DNA of 64,000 nucleotides from Mangrovibacter yixingensis (GCF_020523985.1 NZ_JAIVKM010000001.1:372001-436000); one strand, 5' to 3'; shown: positions 29,947-40,428, counted from the stretch's first letter. Notes: generated by a model from the letters alone, not told the origin. Numbers and translations: made by a program.

Positions 29947-30411
29947 TTAACGTGGAGACACCGTTACCTGCCCGTTTATCGAGGCGATTGAGACGCGTTG
30001 CCCGGCAGAAAATTGTGTTGGTCCCTGTCGTTGAACTACGATAATGTTTCCTCCACTATCTAAACTTATCTTGAGTTCAACCCCTTGGACGCGGTTCATT
30101 CTTGACTGAACAGCCTGACCCGTGAGTCCCCCGGCTACAGCACCTGTCGCCGTCGTCAAACGACGTCCAGATCCTCCGCCAACGGTATTCCCGGCTATGC
30201 CACCCAATACACCACCTGCGACTGCACCCACCGCATTATTATCGTCACCAGCCTGAATTTGCACTGGGCGAACAGAAACCAACGTTCCGAATTGCACCTG
30301 CTGTATTCTCCCGGCAGAAGAGGCTGAATGGACATCGCCAGACAGGCTACTGGTACTAGTGCAGCCAACGAGAGCAAACGTAATTAGTGTGAAAATAATT
30401 CTCAGGTTCAT
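29947..30411 (-). CDS. SlyB/Pcp-like outer-membrane lipoprotein
   Basis: 154 residues with a lipoprotein signal (ALVGC, Cys at about residue 16) and a glycine-zipper 2TM region (GAVAGGVLGGIAGNTVGGG ... GAVAGGLTGQAVQ) typical of SlyB/Pcp proteins. A conserved C-terminal beta domain ends QRVSIASINGQVTVSPR. AAGGTGA precedes the start. It is a paralogue rather than slyB itself, which has other neighbours. Probably an envelope-stress lipoprotein. Confidence 0.82.
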   Translation of the reverse strand: MNLRIIFTLITFALVGCTSTSSLSGDVHSASSAGRIQQVQFGTLVSVRPVQIQAGDDNNAVGAVAGGVLGGIAGNTVGGGSGRRLTTATGAVAGGLTGQAVQSRMNRVQGVELKISLDSGGNIIVVQRQGPTQFSAGQRVSIASINGQVTVSPR

Positions 30412-30647
30412 ATATTCACCTTAATTCAAAATGTTATTTAAACTTTGCCGCTACAGTCCTGGGCAATACTTTTCGCTCTTTTCAGTAATCTCTTTTCCGT
30501 TAATACCCTGATAACAAGGTCAATCGTCCATGCAGTTTTTTACATTAAGTACTATATTAATAGACGTGATTACTATCCTTTCGCCAGGGGAATGTAAGTT
30601 TTGAATGCGGAAAAATGTTAATATATTGAAATTTAAGGGCTTAATAA

Positions 30648-31040
30648 ATGAAAAAATATATATACGTAATTTTTCTTGCTGTTTTATTTCTTGTGATATT
30701 TATATTTATGAAAATGTCTGAACCAACTTCACAGCAAGCTATCTCATTTGTGAAAAAACAGATCCTTAATGGTGCATCCGAACCTGATTCCATCAATTTT
30801 AGCCACGTTGGCTTTTTCCCCACCCCGGAACAAAAATACGGCTCCTTACGCGGGAGCGTATGCGGCATATTTAGCGAAAAACCTAATTCGAGTGCTGATT
30901 CTGTTGCAGTGAGAAAACGCTTTGTAGCTAACATTGAGGTTTCTGAACGGGGGCGTTCTGCAAAAATGTCTCAGCCGATTATCGAAACTGGGAATAATTC
31001 AAAAAAATTAGAAATACTCTGGTCTCAACAGTGTCGATAA
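30648..31040 (+). CDS. Hypothetical membrane-anchored protein
   Basis: 130 residues that I cannot assign. An N-terminal hydrophobic anchor (residues 4-22) is followed by a polar domain with two cysteines (near SVCGIF and SQQC). AAGGG lies nine bases before the ATG. The base composition is AT-richer than the neighbours, suggesting acquired DNA. A plausible reading frame (SYVFLVAEGNVSEEKKTAT...) continues in the +1 frame just after the stop. The gene may therefore be a frameshifted longer protein or lie next to a remnant. Confidence 0.55.
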   Translation: MKKYIYVIFLAVLFLVIFIFMKMSEPTSQQAISFVKKQILNGASEPDSINFSHVGFFPTPEQKYGSLRGSVCGIFSEKPNSSADSVAVRKRFVANIEVSERGRSAKMSQPIIETGNNSKKLEILWSQQCR

Positions 31041-31565
31041 AAGTTATGTTTTTCTTGTTGCGGAAGGCAATGTGTCTGAAGAAAAGAAAACTGCTACTGC
31101 GAAATTGGTGTTCCAGTGTTTAGGTATATAGAGTTCACTGGGACCATCACGTAAGAGCAAATTTACAGAAATGAGTCAGGTTATTTTCTACGCTCAGGAA
31201 AGAGAGTTTGATAGTGATATGAGCTTTTTGGTGCTCAAAATCGGTCTTAACCTGTGCCCTCAAAGCAGAGTTAGTGATTATGCCGTATCCAACATCCAAT
31301 GAAACTTGTAACATTAATTTATTGATAGAATTAATACTGCCATTAAACTTCGTAATATCGATACGGCTGGCGGTTTGACTTGATCTGCACATAAACGGCA
31401 CCACTGTGTCCCGGAAAACAAAGTAGCGCCATTGCAAGAGTCTTAGTGATAAATCTGCGACGTCAGCCATTAGGTACATAGTCACCATCACAGGTCGTAG
31501 ACATATCACCCTCAAATACACATATTGCTCTCTAGTGGGATATTTTCAGATACTCCACCGAAGTG
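31041..31565. pseudogene. Probable decayed coding remnants
   Basis: No intact gene. On the plus strand, 31042-31131 encodes protein-like text ending KLVFQCLGI and a stop. On the minus strand, a start after GAGGGTGAT reads MSTTCDGDYVPNG and stops; protein-like sequence then continues in the same frame (RRRFITKTLAMALLCF) and later in another (FNGSINSINKLMLQVSLDVGYG). A 124-codon minus-strand frame spans 31147-31521. The pattern looks like broken genes beside argU, but none is recognised. Confidence 0.3.
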
Positions 31566-32840
31566 TTAATAATCGACAGGTTCGCGAATAATTGGGCAGG
31601 TCATACAATGCCCACCTCCTCTGCCACGGCCTAACTCACTGCCAACAATTTCAATAACTTCAACGCCCTCCTTACGCAGTTGGGTATTGGTCTTGGTATT
31701 ACGGTCATATGCCATCACTATGCCCGGAGATAACGCCACCATATTATTGCCGCTGTCCCATTGTTGGCGTTCGGTGTCATAGTCATTGCCTTCCGTTTCC
31801 ACCACACGAAGTTTTTTCAGGTTTAATGCACCGGCAACAGCATCAACAAAGTTGTCGCTGTCACGGCTCAATTTCATACCTGTAGGCCCAGCATCGGGGC
31901 GCAATGAAAACGTTTTAATTTGATTAACGATAGCCGGATACAAGGTTACGACATCGCGGTCGCAGAAAGTAAATACAGTATCCAGATGCATTGCTGCACG
32001 TAATTTAGGCATGGCTGCTATCATTACCCTTTCAACGCCTGAATGTGGATCGGCAAAAAGATTACTGGCCAACTGAGTAATAGCCTGGTGTGACGTCCTC
32101 TCACTCATACCGATCAGCACAGTTTTATTGCCTATTGGCATGACATCCCCTCCTTCAAGGGTTGCTGTTCCGTGGTGAACGGTCGGATCACCCCACCAGA
32201 CCTTCACCTTGTCTTTGCCAAAATCAGGATGGAACCTGTAGATCGCAGTGGTCAGTAAGGTTTCTTCGTGGCGAGCAGGCCAATATAGAGGATTGAGTGT
32301 AACTCCACCGTAAATCCAGCATGTAGTGTCCCGCGTGTAGAGGGTATTAGGCAGTGGCGGCAGAAGATATTCGGTAATCCCAACCGCCTCACGAATTAAC
32401 TTGAGTTCTTCATGGTCAGCGTATCCTTGCTGAGCTAATTCTATGGTAGAGAGGCCACCAATAAGAACCTCTGCCAACACTCTGGGCGCTAAACTGTCGA
32501 GAAAACTGCGTGTTTCATTTAATATGCCCAGAGAGACTTCATTGGGAACTATTTGCTGTTCCAGTATCCATTTTCTGGCATCTGGCTGAGTGAGTATTTC
32601 TGCAAGAAGATTATGCATCTCAACAACTTCAATGCCTCTTTCGCGCATTTTAGTTATAAAATCAAAATGATCTCTTTTCGCCCTTTCGACCCACAGAACA
32701 TCATCAAACAGGAGTTCATCGCAATTACTTGGTGTGAGACGGTTATGCGCTTTACCTGGGGCACAAACCATGACTTTGTGCAATTTTCCCACTTCAGAAT
32801 GCACACCCAGCGGACGACCTTTATTTACATTATCTGGCAT
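31566..32840 (-). CDS. arcA: Arginine deiminase ArcA
   Basis: 424-residue arginine deiminase (arginine + H2O = citrulline + NH3). Family motifs run through the protein: [55 protein letters not shown] and the C-terminal nucleophile Cys in [10 protein letters not shown]. Its start lies 14 bases downstream of the arcD stop, so the order is arcD-arcA. No ornithine carbamoyltransferase (arcB) or carbamate kinase (arcC) is in the window, so ATP-yielding arginine catabolism would need genes elsewhere. The ammonia released could also serve acid resistance. Confidence 0.95.
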   Translation of the reverse strand: MPDNVNKGRPLGVHSEVGKLHKVMVCAPGKAHNRLTPSNCDELLFDDVLWVERAKRDHFDFITKMRERGIEVVEMHNLLAEILTQPDARKWILEQQIVPNEVSLGILNETRSFLDSLAPRVLAEVLIGGLSTIELAQQGYADHEELKLIREAVGITEYLLPPLPNTLYTRDTTCWIYGGVTLNPLYWPARHEETLLTTAIYRFHPDFGKDKVKVWWGDPTVHHGTATLEGGDVMPIGNKTVLIGMSERTSHQAITQLASNLFADPHSGVERVMIAAMPKLRAAMHLDTVFTFCDRDVVTLYPAIVNQIKTFSLRPDAGPTGMKLSRDSDNFVDAVAGALNLKKLRVVETEGNDYDTERQQWDSGNNMVALSPGIVMAYDRNTKTNTQLRKEGVEVIEIVGSELGRGRGGGHCMTCPIIREPVDY

Positions 32841-32854
32841 CTCTGACTCCTCAA

Positions 32855-34372
32855 TTAAATGGTAATAGCACCGGTTGCTAAGCTGTAAATCGCGACCACA
32901 GCTGCAATCATGACAACCACAAAAATTGCCAACTCAGTAGACGTAAAGGCTTTTGCTTTTTGCTCTCGTTTTGCCAGCAGATATAAAATCGTACCTGGAC
33001 CGTAGATAATTGCTGACAAAAGTAAATATTTCATGCCTCCGGCATAGATCATCAATAAAGAATAGAAAGTCGCTACCGCGGCAATAATTAAATCTTTTTT
33101 CCTGTCCAACGAGGAGACTTCATAGCTCTCTTTTGTCCATGCGAGCTTTAGCCCGTATGCTGCGACAAGAAGATAAGGTATTAACGTTAGGGAACTGGTG
33201 AGTTCAAGTGCAAGCTGGAAGGCATATTGGCTCAGGAGTGTGAGCAGAAGGAATACCTGAATTGTGATATTTGTAAGCCAGACCGCGGAGTAAGGAACCT
33301 CATTGGCATTTTCTCTGGCAAATAAACTCGGCATGCTTTGGCTTTTTGCTGCACTGTATAACACCTCAGCTGCCAGCAGTGACCAGGAGAGGTATGCCCC
33401 AAGAACAGAGATAAGCAGTCCCAGACTGATAAAGATGGCTCCCCAGCGTCCTACCACAGCTTCAAGTACCCCGGCCATAGAAGGCTGGCGCAGTGCCGCT
33501 AAATCCGGGCGTAATAGCACACCGTACGAAAGCATGGTTATCATGACAAGAAGACAGAGTACGCCGATAAAGCCCAGAACCGTGGCTACGCCGACATGGC
33601 TGCGTTTTTGGGCATAACGAGAATAAATACTTGCGCCTTCTATACCCAAAAAGACAAACACCGTTACCAGCATCGTGCTGCGTACCTGGCTGAATAAGGA
33701 TTCAGGTGATTCCACCAGTGGCAGGTGAGTTGCTGCATGACCGGCATAGCCAAACTCATCCAGATGGCTTAAATCCATGGCAGATACCGAAGGTAGTCCT
33801 TCAGGTGCTCCCGAGAAATTTTGCATAAAGGTTTCATTATTAAAAGCGAAGACTAAAACGACAATAAATAAAATGATGGGTAAAATTTTTGCAATTGTAG
33901 CAATGGTATTGATTGAAGCGGCACCTTTAACACCTCGTAAGACAAGGAAATGAAATCCCCACAATAGTGCAGAGGCGAACAACACGGCCAGTAGCGTATT
34001 ACCATCACCAAATACAGGGAAGAATGCGCCCAGGGTTGATTTAATCAACACGAAATAGGATACATTCCCGATACAGGTTCCGGCCCAAAAACCAAGTGCA
34101 GATGTAAATCCAAGATAATTACCAAAACCAGCCTTTGCATAAATGAAAACGCCGGAGTCAAGATCCGGCTTGCGTTCGGCAAGTGTCTGAAAAACAAAAG
34201 CCAACATCAGCATGCCACCGCCAGCAATGCACCAGGCAATTATTGCACCTAACACACCAGTAGCTCTGCCAAATGTTGCAGGCAGTGAAAATATACCTGC
34301 ACCTATCATAGATCCAACGACCAAGGCCGTTAGTGACCATTGTGATAACTTATTTTCAGTTGAGCCTTCCAT
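32855..34372 (-). CDS. arcD: Arginine:ornithine antiporter (APC family)
   Basis: 505-residue transporter with about 12 helices, basic amino-acid/polyamine antiporter type. The substrate motif near the N-terminus is [16 protein letters not shown]. The start at 34372 has AAGGAA nine bases upstream; an alternative 18 codons earlier lacks one. It is first in the arcDA operon and would exchange external arginine for ornithine (or citrulline). Confidence 0.92.
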   Translation of the reverse strand: MEGSTENKLSQWSLTALVVGSMIGAGIFSLPATFGRATGVLGAIIAWCIAGGGMLMLAFVFQTLAERKPDLDSGVFIYAKAGFGNYLGFTSALGFWAGTCIGNVSYFVLIKSTLGAFFPVFGDGNTLLAVLFASALLWGFHFLVLRGVKGAASINTIATIAKILPIILFIVVLVFAFNNETFMQNFSGAPEGLPSVSAMDLSHLDEFGYAGHAATHLPLVESPESLFSQVRSTMLVTVFVFLGIEGASIYSRYAQKRSHVGVATVLGFIGVLCLLVMITMLSYGVLLRPDLAALRQPSMAGVLEAVVGRWGAIFISLGLLISVLGAYLSWSLLAAEVLYSAAKSQSMPSLFARENANEVPYSAVWLTNITIQVFLLLTLLSQYAFQLALELTSSLTLIPYLLVAAYGLKLAWTKESYEVSSLDRKKDLIIAAVATFYSLLMIYAGGMKYLLLSAIIYGPGTILYLLAKREQKAKAFTSTELAIFVVVMIAAVVAIYSLATGAITI

Positions 34373-34482
34373 ATCGTTCCTTTTTCCACATGCGTTGGAG
34401 TAAATGATCGAATAAAAACTCATCAAAAGGGGTCGTTAAAAGCTTAGTCTCTGTGAATTTTTACGTAACTAATTCGCAAAAA

Positions 34483-34559
34483 AAAATATGTTTAAGAGAA
34501 TCTCTGTCAATGGAAATTGATTGTTTTTTGTTACTAATTTATTGTTTGATATGAATAAA
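34483..34559 (-). promoter_or_regulatory. arcDA promoter with FNR-like site
   Basis: On the minus strand a perfect TTGACA (34510-34505) and TATTTT (34488-34483) are spaced by 16 bp, about 110 bases before arcD. Upstream lies TTGAT-ATGA-ATAAA (34546-34559), matching 9 of 10 defined bases of the FNR/ANR consensus TTGAT-N4-ATCAA. It is centred near -76. Arginine deiminase operons are commonly FNR/ANR-activated without oxygen. The sites are visible; regulation is inferred. Confidence 0.5.
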
Positions 34560-35355
34560 AATCTGAATTAACTCGGTTGAAATACAAGGAGGTATGAGTA
34601 ATAACCCTATGGCTTAACCTCATAAAATTGGTTTTTAATAGCCTGTGCCATAGTTTTACTCTCTGAGTTTGTTATGTAAGTAAATTACATCGGGTGTTCA
34701 AGAATATATAAAAATCAGAGTGCTGTTTTTTAAGGTTTTACTGGAAAAGAAATCAATGTTAAATGATTTTTTATTTTTGATGGGGGAATTAAAATTTAAT
34801 GGCGCATTTGTTTAATATTTAAGGTTGTTTCAGTGCTCAACGAGTGGATGTTTAACATTATTAACTCTCTCAACTATATGAGTTTTTTGAAAGGTGAGGC
34901 TTTTTCTCCAGCCTGGTCCACCCGAAGCGTAGTGCGTGAACATCGTGTATGTATGAGTATTCGCTCAGGTGTTAATTCTTAAACTTTGCTTTGTTACACC
35001 AGTCTTTCTGCCACCATACATTTGTTGGTATTCACTACGGTTACGTTTTCTGTGGCGACTCAATCCGGTTCATAAGCGTAAGCGTTTATCCAAATGGATC
35101 AATAAATTATCGGTAAAACAACACTGACATCCAATTACTTTCATGCGAAATACTAAGTAGCCTATTATTACAATATGAAACAATGTTTTTAACTGATTGT
35201 TGTATTTTTGTTGCTATAACAAATTAGTAACAATTCTGATTTCGTGATGTCACAGGGGCTGGCAGTACCAATCCGACAAGGCTTTTCCCTGCCTCCTTGC
35301 CTGGCTTTGCGCTTGCCAGCACAGCGCGGTGCGCAAATACAGAAAGGAAATACCC
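34560..35355. other. Long AT-rich intergenic region
   Basis: About 800 bases between arcD and the MFS gene without a convincing gene. One small frame, 34833-34982 (+), starts at GTG with AAGG upstream and would encode 49 residues with a protein-like end (SPAWSTRSVVREHRV). I cannot support it further. AT content is well above the surroundings. The last 110 bases should contain the promoter of the MFS gene. Confidence 0.4.
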
Positions 35356-36654
35356 ATGTCTTTTACACCTCTTACCTGGACGCCAGTGCAGCGTCATGTT
35401 GCTTTTGCCTGTTTTGGCGCATGGACTCTCGATGCGTTCGATTTTTTTATCCTGGTCTTTGTACTGAGTGATTTAGCCAGCTATTTCCACTCCAGTGTGG
35501 CTGAAGTCTCGCTGGCAATCATGTTAACCCTGGCTGTACGGCCAATTGGTGCGTTGCTGTTTGGTCGCCTGGCGGAGCGTTATGGGCGCAAACCGGTGCT
35601 GATGCTCAATGTCGCCATGTTCTCGCTGTTCGAATTACTCTCTGCCTGGTCTCCTACATTCGGTGCTTTTATGGCCTTCCGCCTGATTTACGGTATTGCG
35701 ATGGGGGGGATTTGGGGCGTGGCATCGTCGCTGGCGATGGAAACGATTCCTGACCGTTCCCGTGGATTGATGTCTGGGATCTTTCAGGCCGGTTACCCCT
35801 GTGGCTACTTACTCTCTTCGATTATTTTTGGCCTTTTCTACAGCCTGGTTGGCTGGCGCGGTATGTTCCTGATTGGCACATTACCTGTGTTTATGCTGCC
35901 TTACATTTGGTTTAAAGTACCGGAATCCCCGGTGTGGCTGTCTGCCCGTGCACGTAAAGAAAGTACCGCACTGATACCAATATTACGCATGCACTGGAAA
36001 CTTTGCCTTTATCTGGTGGTGGTGATGGCGTGCTTTAACTTCTTCAGCCACGGCACACAGGATCTTTACCCCACCTTTCTGAAAGTTCAGCATGGTTTTT
36101 CTCCCCATACTGTCAGCATTATTGCCATTTGCTATAACATTGCGGCAATGATGGGTGGGATCTTATTTGGCGCGCTTTCCGAACATATTGGCCGTAAAAA
36201 AGCCATCATTACCGCGGCATTTCTGGCGCTGCCAGTGTTACCGCTGTGGGCGTTTTCCAGTGGTTCTTTCACCATAGGCTTAGGGGCCTTTCTGATGCAG
36301 TTTATGGTTCAGGGTGCCTGGGGGGTGGTGCCAACCTGGCTGAACGAACTGGTCCCCGCCAATGCCCGTGCAGTCTTGCCCGGCTTTGTTTACCAACTGG
36401 GGAATCTGCTGGCGTCAGTTAACGCAACACTTCAGGCGCGTATTGCTGAAACGCACCAGGGCAATTACGGCTTTGCGATGGCCTGTGTTGCCGGAGTGGT
36501 CGCAGTATTGATTTGTGTGTTGGTGGCATTTGGGCGTGAAACCCAGGGGATGGTTATCACCGGTCGGGAAGAAAAAGATGGCAGGACAGGGCCAGGCTCC
36601 CGGCATTCAGCGGTTACGGATAACCAACACCCTGTGTCTTCGTCGCATCATTGA
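35356..36654 (+). CDS. MFS transporter, SHS/NanT-like (carboxylate or sialate)
   Basis: 432-residue 12-helix symporter. The cytoplasmic MFS motif GRLAERYGRKPVLM lies between helices 2 and 3 and is repeated as ALSEHIGRKKAI between helices 8 and 9. Helix 1 has LDAFDFFILVFVL, the acidic D-x-x-D pattern of SHS lactate and NanT sialate carriers. The start MSFTPLTW follows GAAAGGAAATACCC; nine upstream in-frame codons are rejected. The substrate cannot be read from sequence. No catabolic genes sit beside it. Confidence 0.85.
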   Translation: MSFTPLTWTPVQRHVAFACFGAWTLDAFDFFILVFVLSDLASYFHSSVAEVSLAIMLTLAVRPIGALLFGRLAERYGRKPVLMLNVAMFSLFELLSAWSPTFGAFMAFRLIYGIAMGGIWGVASSLAMETIPDRSRGLMSGIFQAGYPCGYLLSSIIFGLFYSLVGWRGMFLIGTLPVFMLPYIWFKVPESPVWLSARARKESTALIPILRMHWKLCLYLVVVMACFNFFSHGTQDLYPTFLKVQHGFSPHTVSIIAICYNIAAMMGGILFGALSEHIGRKKAIITAAFLALPVLPLWAFSSGSFTIGLGAFLMQFMVQGAWGVVPTWLNELVPANARAVLPGFVYQLGNLLASVNATLQARIAETHQGNYGFAMACVAGVVAVLICVLVAFGRETQGMVITGREEKDGRTGPGSRHSAVTDNQHPVSSSHH

Positions 36655-36678
36655 TTAAATCTGGCTATCAGGTAAACG

Positions 36679-37959
36679 CTAACCAGGCATATGCCCGGCA
36701 AACAGTGCATCAAAAGTGCTGCGCAGTAACACCAGGTCTGGCTGTATATGCCCGGCTCGTGTGACATGGTTCATCACTTCTTCTGCATGTTTGCGGGCTA
36801 CACTGGCGTAGCGTTCCGGCCAGGCATTTGCCAGCATTGCCAGTGATTTTAACAACCTCAATTGCACTTCCCGCATCGCAGCGCCATCGCGCGCTACAGG
36901 GGAAAAAATATCGTCAAACAGGTTAGCCGGGCTTAAAGGGGCAAGATGAATTTGCGGATAAAGAACCTGCGCGTGTTGGTCTGATTTTTCTGATTGTTCA
37001 GCCCACACCGACAATACCCGCACAGCACGGCCAATCACATCAATAGCGGTGCCGGGGTCATTTACCGCGGGTGACAGTGCCCGGCAGGCAATTTCAGCCA
37101 TAACACACAAACAAAACCGCGGATCCTGATGAAAAGAACGGGCATCTGAAATACTTAAGGAGGATAACAGGCGCTGTTTAAACTCATCGCTACATGTTTC
37201 AGTGGTGAACATCACTGCCTGGGAAGAGTGCACAAAGCTACCGGGTTGCGCGGCCAGGTAAACATGGACCGGGCTATCAGAAAGTATTGCTGCGAGTTTC
37301 CCAATATCAATATGTTCAACATAGCCCACTTCAGATGAAAAAATGGCCTGTGTGCCTTTCGGCTGAGTGCCACTTTCTACCCATGGGAAACAGCCCAAAC
37401 AAGGGGATTCCGCTCGTGCCTGAAATGCCTGCAACGCTGCTTTTTCCACCCGTGCTGTGGTTTCCCCTACTCGCCCCAGAGAAGTGAGATGCTGAATCCA
37501 GCGTAAAAGTGTCAGCACAATCAATGCAATGACAACTAACGTGACGACAAACAGAATCACTCGGCCCCGTTCGCCATAAGCCCCCATGTTCAGGGCAATA
37601 ATTCCCACCAGGCTGAACAGAAAAGAGCCAATAAATGTAGCGAGGACATTTTGCGTTGTCGTGTCTTCCACCACCAGGCGGGTTGCACGAGGGGTAACAT
37701 TGGTAGTGGCAGAACCATAGGCGGTAACCACAATGCTTAGGGAGAAAGTTGTGACCGCCAACATGCTGGACGCCAGAATATTCAGAATATTATCGACCGC
37801 TTTAGCGCCGACAATCCCTGAAAACGCTGGGGGGATAAATGACTTTACCGCAATGGAAATGAGCGCCGTGAGAATGGCTGCAATGGCGAATAGGGTAGCT
37901 CTGAACCAGAGCTTATGGAAAGTCTGCCTCAGAACAAACTGCCAGCGTGAAATCATCAT
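36679..37959 (-). CDS. DUF2254 membrane protein
   Basis: 426 residues. Four hydrophobic segments lie in the first ~170 residues (two pairs: FRATLFAIAAILTALISIA and ILASSMLAVTTFSLSIVV, then ATFIGSFLFSLVGIIAL and VILFVVTLVVIALIVLTLL). A soluble C-terminal domain follows with DPRFCLCVMAEIACRALSPAVNDPGTA, the DUF2254 signature. Function unknown. Convergent with the MFS gene to its left and divergent from the one to its right. Confidence 0.85.
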   Translation of the reverse strand: MMISRWQFVLRQTFHKLWFRATLFAIAAILTALISIAVKSFIPPAFSGIVGAKAVDNILNILASSMLAVTTFSLSIVVTAYGSATTNVTPRATRLVVEDTTTQNVLATFIGSFLFSLVGIIALNMGAYGERGRVILFVVTLVVIALIVLTLLRWIQHLTSLGRVGETTARVEKAALQAFQARAESPCLGCFPWVESGTQPKGTQAIFSSEVGYVEHIDIGKLAAILSDSPVHVYLAAQPGSFVHSSQAVMFTTETCSDEFKQRLLSSLSISDARSFHQDPRFCLCVMAEIACRALSPAVNDPGTAIDVIGRAVRVLSVWAEQSEKSDQHAQVLYPQIHLAPLSPANLFDDIFSPVARDGAAMREVQLRLLKSLAMLANAWPERYASVARKHAEEVMNHVTRAGHIQPDLVLLRSTFDALFAGHMPG

Positions 37960-38182
37960 CGTCCTCGTGCAAAGCGTGTAGGCGTATTGTGGCTACCTGA
38001 AGGGCAATCATAGTAATAATACAGTAAGTTTCCCCATGCCCGGCAGTCTTTCTGTGATAGTGAATATCTTTAAAACTGGGAATAAAAGGGGGTGACAGGG
38101 CGTTACTGGTAACCACATACTGGCAAGGAGGCTATCTTTATGTATTTGCTTATTGTCTAACGAAGTAGTGACAGGGAGCCCG

Positions 38183-39625
38183 ATGAGAAAAGTTCTTAAT
38201 GCGTTTTTACCCTTGTATGTGACGACCTTACTCATGCTGTTGGGTTCCGGGTTATTGACCACTTATGTTTCGTTGCGCCTTGCCCATGAGCAGGTGAGCG
38301 GCACACTGATTGGCGCCATTATCGCGGCTAACTATGTGGGGTTAGTGATAGGGGGAAAAGTCGGGCATAACCTGATTGCCAGAGTGGGGCATATTCGTGC
38401 TTATGTCGCCTGTGCGGGGATCATTACCGCCTCAGTGATAGGCCACGGGCTAACCAACTTCATTCCCATGTGGATTTTCCTGCGCCTGGTCATTGGTTTG
38501 TGCATGATGTGCCAGTATATGGTACTGGAGAGTTGGCTCAATGATCAGGCTGAATCTTCCCAGCGTGGTGTTATTTTTGGTTTGTACATGATTGCGACCT
38601 ACCTGGGGCTCAGTGGTGGCCAGGTTATCCTTACTGTGCAAACGGGTTTTGGCATCAGCACATTGCTGATTGTGGCGTTGTGTTTTGCTCTGTGCCTGGT
38701 TCCTATTGCGCTCACTACCCGAACCAATGCAAAAGCGATGTCTCCAGCGCCTATGGAACTGGGGTATTTTGTCCGTACCATTCCCAAATTACTGGCGACT
38801 ACGTTGGTGAGTGGCATGGCGATTGGCGCGTTTTACGGCCTGGCCCCGGTATTTGCCAGCGCTAAAGGTTTCACTACAGAGCAGACCGGTATGTTTATGA
38901 GCCTGACGATTTTCGCCGGCCTGGTCTCTCAATTCCCGTTAAGCTGGCTTTCAGACCGCTTTGACCGCCAGCGCCTGCTATTTATTATTGCACTGCTGTA
39001 CGCCATTTTTGCTCTGGTGCCGGGTATTCTGCTATCGCTGCCTTATCAATTCTTACTGGGCATTGCCTTTGCTGTCAGTATGATGCAGTTTTCCCTTTAT
39101 CCCCTTCAGGTTGCCCTGGCCAATGACCAGGTGATACCAGAGCGGCGGGTTTCACTGACCGCCTGCCTGTTAATGGCATTCGGTATTGGTGCCAGCATTG
39201 GGCCGTTGATAGTCGGTGCAGTAATGCAACCCCTTGGCAGCAATATGCTGTATATCTTTTTCGCCTGCTGTGCATTGGTCATTGCGCTGCTTAACCGCCC
39301 GGTAAAAGTGCATCCCGTACCTACAACCGAAGTGCCTTTACCTCACGTAGTTATGCCAGACAGCCTGGCAACTTCTCCAATTGGAGCCGCGCTGAACCCG
39401 GTTCTTGAAGAAGAAGATATCCAGGCTGCAATGGTCAATACGGACGAGGAAACAGAAACTTCTGAGGAAGCAGAAGAACAAGCGAGCACTTCGCCAGCCG
39501 CCGGGGAAGAAACGCAATCATGTGAAATGGAAAATCAGAATGACACCGCTCAAGCCGACAGCGCAGTTAAAACGGATGACGCAGTAAAAACTGATAAAGA
39601 GAAAAATACCGGTTCACCTGACTGA
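38183..39625 (+). CDS. YcaD-like MFS transporter with acidic C-terminal tail
   Basis: 480 residues. The first ~380 form 12 helices resembling E. coli YcaD (382 residues), with GGKVGHNLIARVGHIRAY and SWLSDRFDRQRLL at the MFS loops. About 90 further residues make an unusual acidic, Glu/Thr/Ala-rich tail (LEEEDIQAAMVNTDEETETS ...) ending KNTGSPD, predicted disordered and cytoplasmic. The start at 38183 has CAGGGAG upstream; a TTG ten codons earlier is less likely. Confidence 0.82.
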   Translation: MRKVLNAFLPLYVTTLLMLLGSGLLTTYVSLRLAHEQVSGTLIGAIIAANYVGLVIGGKVGHNLIARVGHIRAYVACAGIITASVIGHGLTNFIPMWIFLRLVIGLCMMCQYMVLESWLNDQAESSQRGVIFGLYMIATYLGLSGGQVILTVQTGFGISTLLIVALCFALCLVPIALTTRTNAKAMSPAPMELGYFVRTIPKLLATTLVSGMAIGAFYGLAPVFASAKGFTTEQTGMFMSLTIFAGLVSQFPLSWLSDRFDRQRLLFIIALLYAIFALVPGILLSLPYQFLLGIAFAVSMMQFSLYPLQVALANDQVIPERRVSLTACLLMAFGIGASIGPLIVGAVMQPLGSNMLYIFFACCALVIALLNRPVKVHPVPTTEVPLPHVVMPDSLATSPIGAALNPVLEEEDIQAAMVNTDEETETSEEAEEQASTSPAAGEETQSCEMENQNDTAQADSAVKTDDAVKTDKEKNTGSPD

Positions 39626-39652
39626 ATCATGGATAAACACACTGAAAACATA

Positions 39653-39678
39653 CAGGAAACCGCTAAACCGGTTTCCTG
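39653..39678 (+). terminator. Hairpin after the YcaD-like gene
   Basis: A perfect 10-bp stem CAGGAAACCG/CGGTTTCCTG with a 6-base loop. No T-tract follows, so termination is uncertain. Confidence 0.5.
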
Positions 39679-39810
39679 CTATGTTGCCCCTCTTGTTAAA
39701 TCGTTCCGACCGCGCAATAAACAGTGAAAGACTCGCGCAACTGTGCCGCACGGTTTACATGACCAGGCATTGCGAGCCAGGCTGAACATATAGCAATGAG
39801 GGAAATAACG

Positions 39811-40368
39811 ATGGGTGCTGCATTTGAGGCCATGGTGGAAGGCCGTGAATACTGGATTAACGATGCTGAGTTGGTGGAAATTCGTTATTGCACCCGCGAC
39901 AGGGTGGACCAGTTTAACCAGTGTGGGGCCAGAGATGTTTCCCAAAAGAGCACGTTGATTCGGGAAATTTTCGGCAAAGTAGGGGACGATGTTCATATTG
40001 AGAAGCCGTTACGTGTCGATTATGGCTGTACAACAACGCTCGGCAATCATGTATTTATCAATTTCAATTTTACTTTACTGGATCCGGGTTACGTCACGAT
40101 TGGCGACCATGTTTTTATTGGCCCGAATGTGTCGTTCTATACCGCGTTACACCCTATGGACACAAGCAAACGGGACGGCCATATTGGCACAACCTTACCC
40201 ATAACCATTGGCAACCATGTATGGATAGCCGGGAACGTCACTGTATTGCCGGGCGTTACCATTGGTGATGGCGCTGTGATTGGCGCTGGGAGTGTGGTCA
40301 CCAAAGATGTCCCGGCAGGTATGCTGGCTGTAGGGAACCCAGCCCGCGTTATTCGTAAAGCCGATTAA
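39811..40368 (+). CDS. Maltose O-acetyltransferase-like hexapeptide acetyltransferase
   Basis: 185-residue trimeric left-handed beta-helix enzyme. The Maa/LacA N-terminal cap ([21 protein letters not shown]) precedes repeated hexapeptides ([50 protein letters not shown]) and NPARVIRK. The catalytic His is in TALHPMD. It transfers acetyl from acetyl-CoA to sugars. GAGGGAAATAACG favours the ATG at 39811 over one five codons earlier. Confidence 0.88.
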   Translation: MGAAFEAMVEGREYWINDAELVEIRYCTRDRVDQFNQCGARDVSQKSTLIREIFGKVGDDVHIEKPLRVDYGCTTTLGNHVFINFNFTLLDPGYVTIGDHVFIGPNVSFYTALHPMDTSKRDGHIGTTLPITIGNHVWIAGNVTVLPGVTIGDGAVIGAGSVVTKDVPAGMLAVGNPARVIRKAD

Positions 40369-40386
40369 ACCCCAAGTATTGGCAGT

Positions 40387-40423
40387 GTAATGCACCAGGA
40401 CAAAGGCAGCCCTGGTGCATTAC
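40387..40423 (+). terminator. 13-bp perfect hairpin after the acetyltransferase
   Basis: GTAATGCACCAGG and its exact complement flank an 11-base loop, 19 bases past the stop. No T-tract follows; it probably serves as a transcript end or boundary with the minus-strand remnant on its right. Confidence 0.55.
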
Positions 40424-40428
40424 ATCAA

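Noticed and set aside
31147-31521. 124-codon minus-strand frame as an intact gene
   Set aside because: The start lacks a ribosome site, and a competing frame with a better start breaks off after 13 codons. The pattern fits a remnant, not a gene.
34546-34568. ArgR box before arcD (TATGAATAAAAATCTGAAT)
   Set aside because: Only partly matches the ARG consensus and lacks a second box. The overlapping FNR-like match is better.
34833-34982. 49-codon frame with GTG start as a leader peptide or small gene
   Set aside because: Some protein-like composition, but weak ribosome site, GTG start and no recognised family. Only mentioned in the intergenic description.
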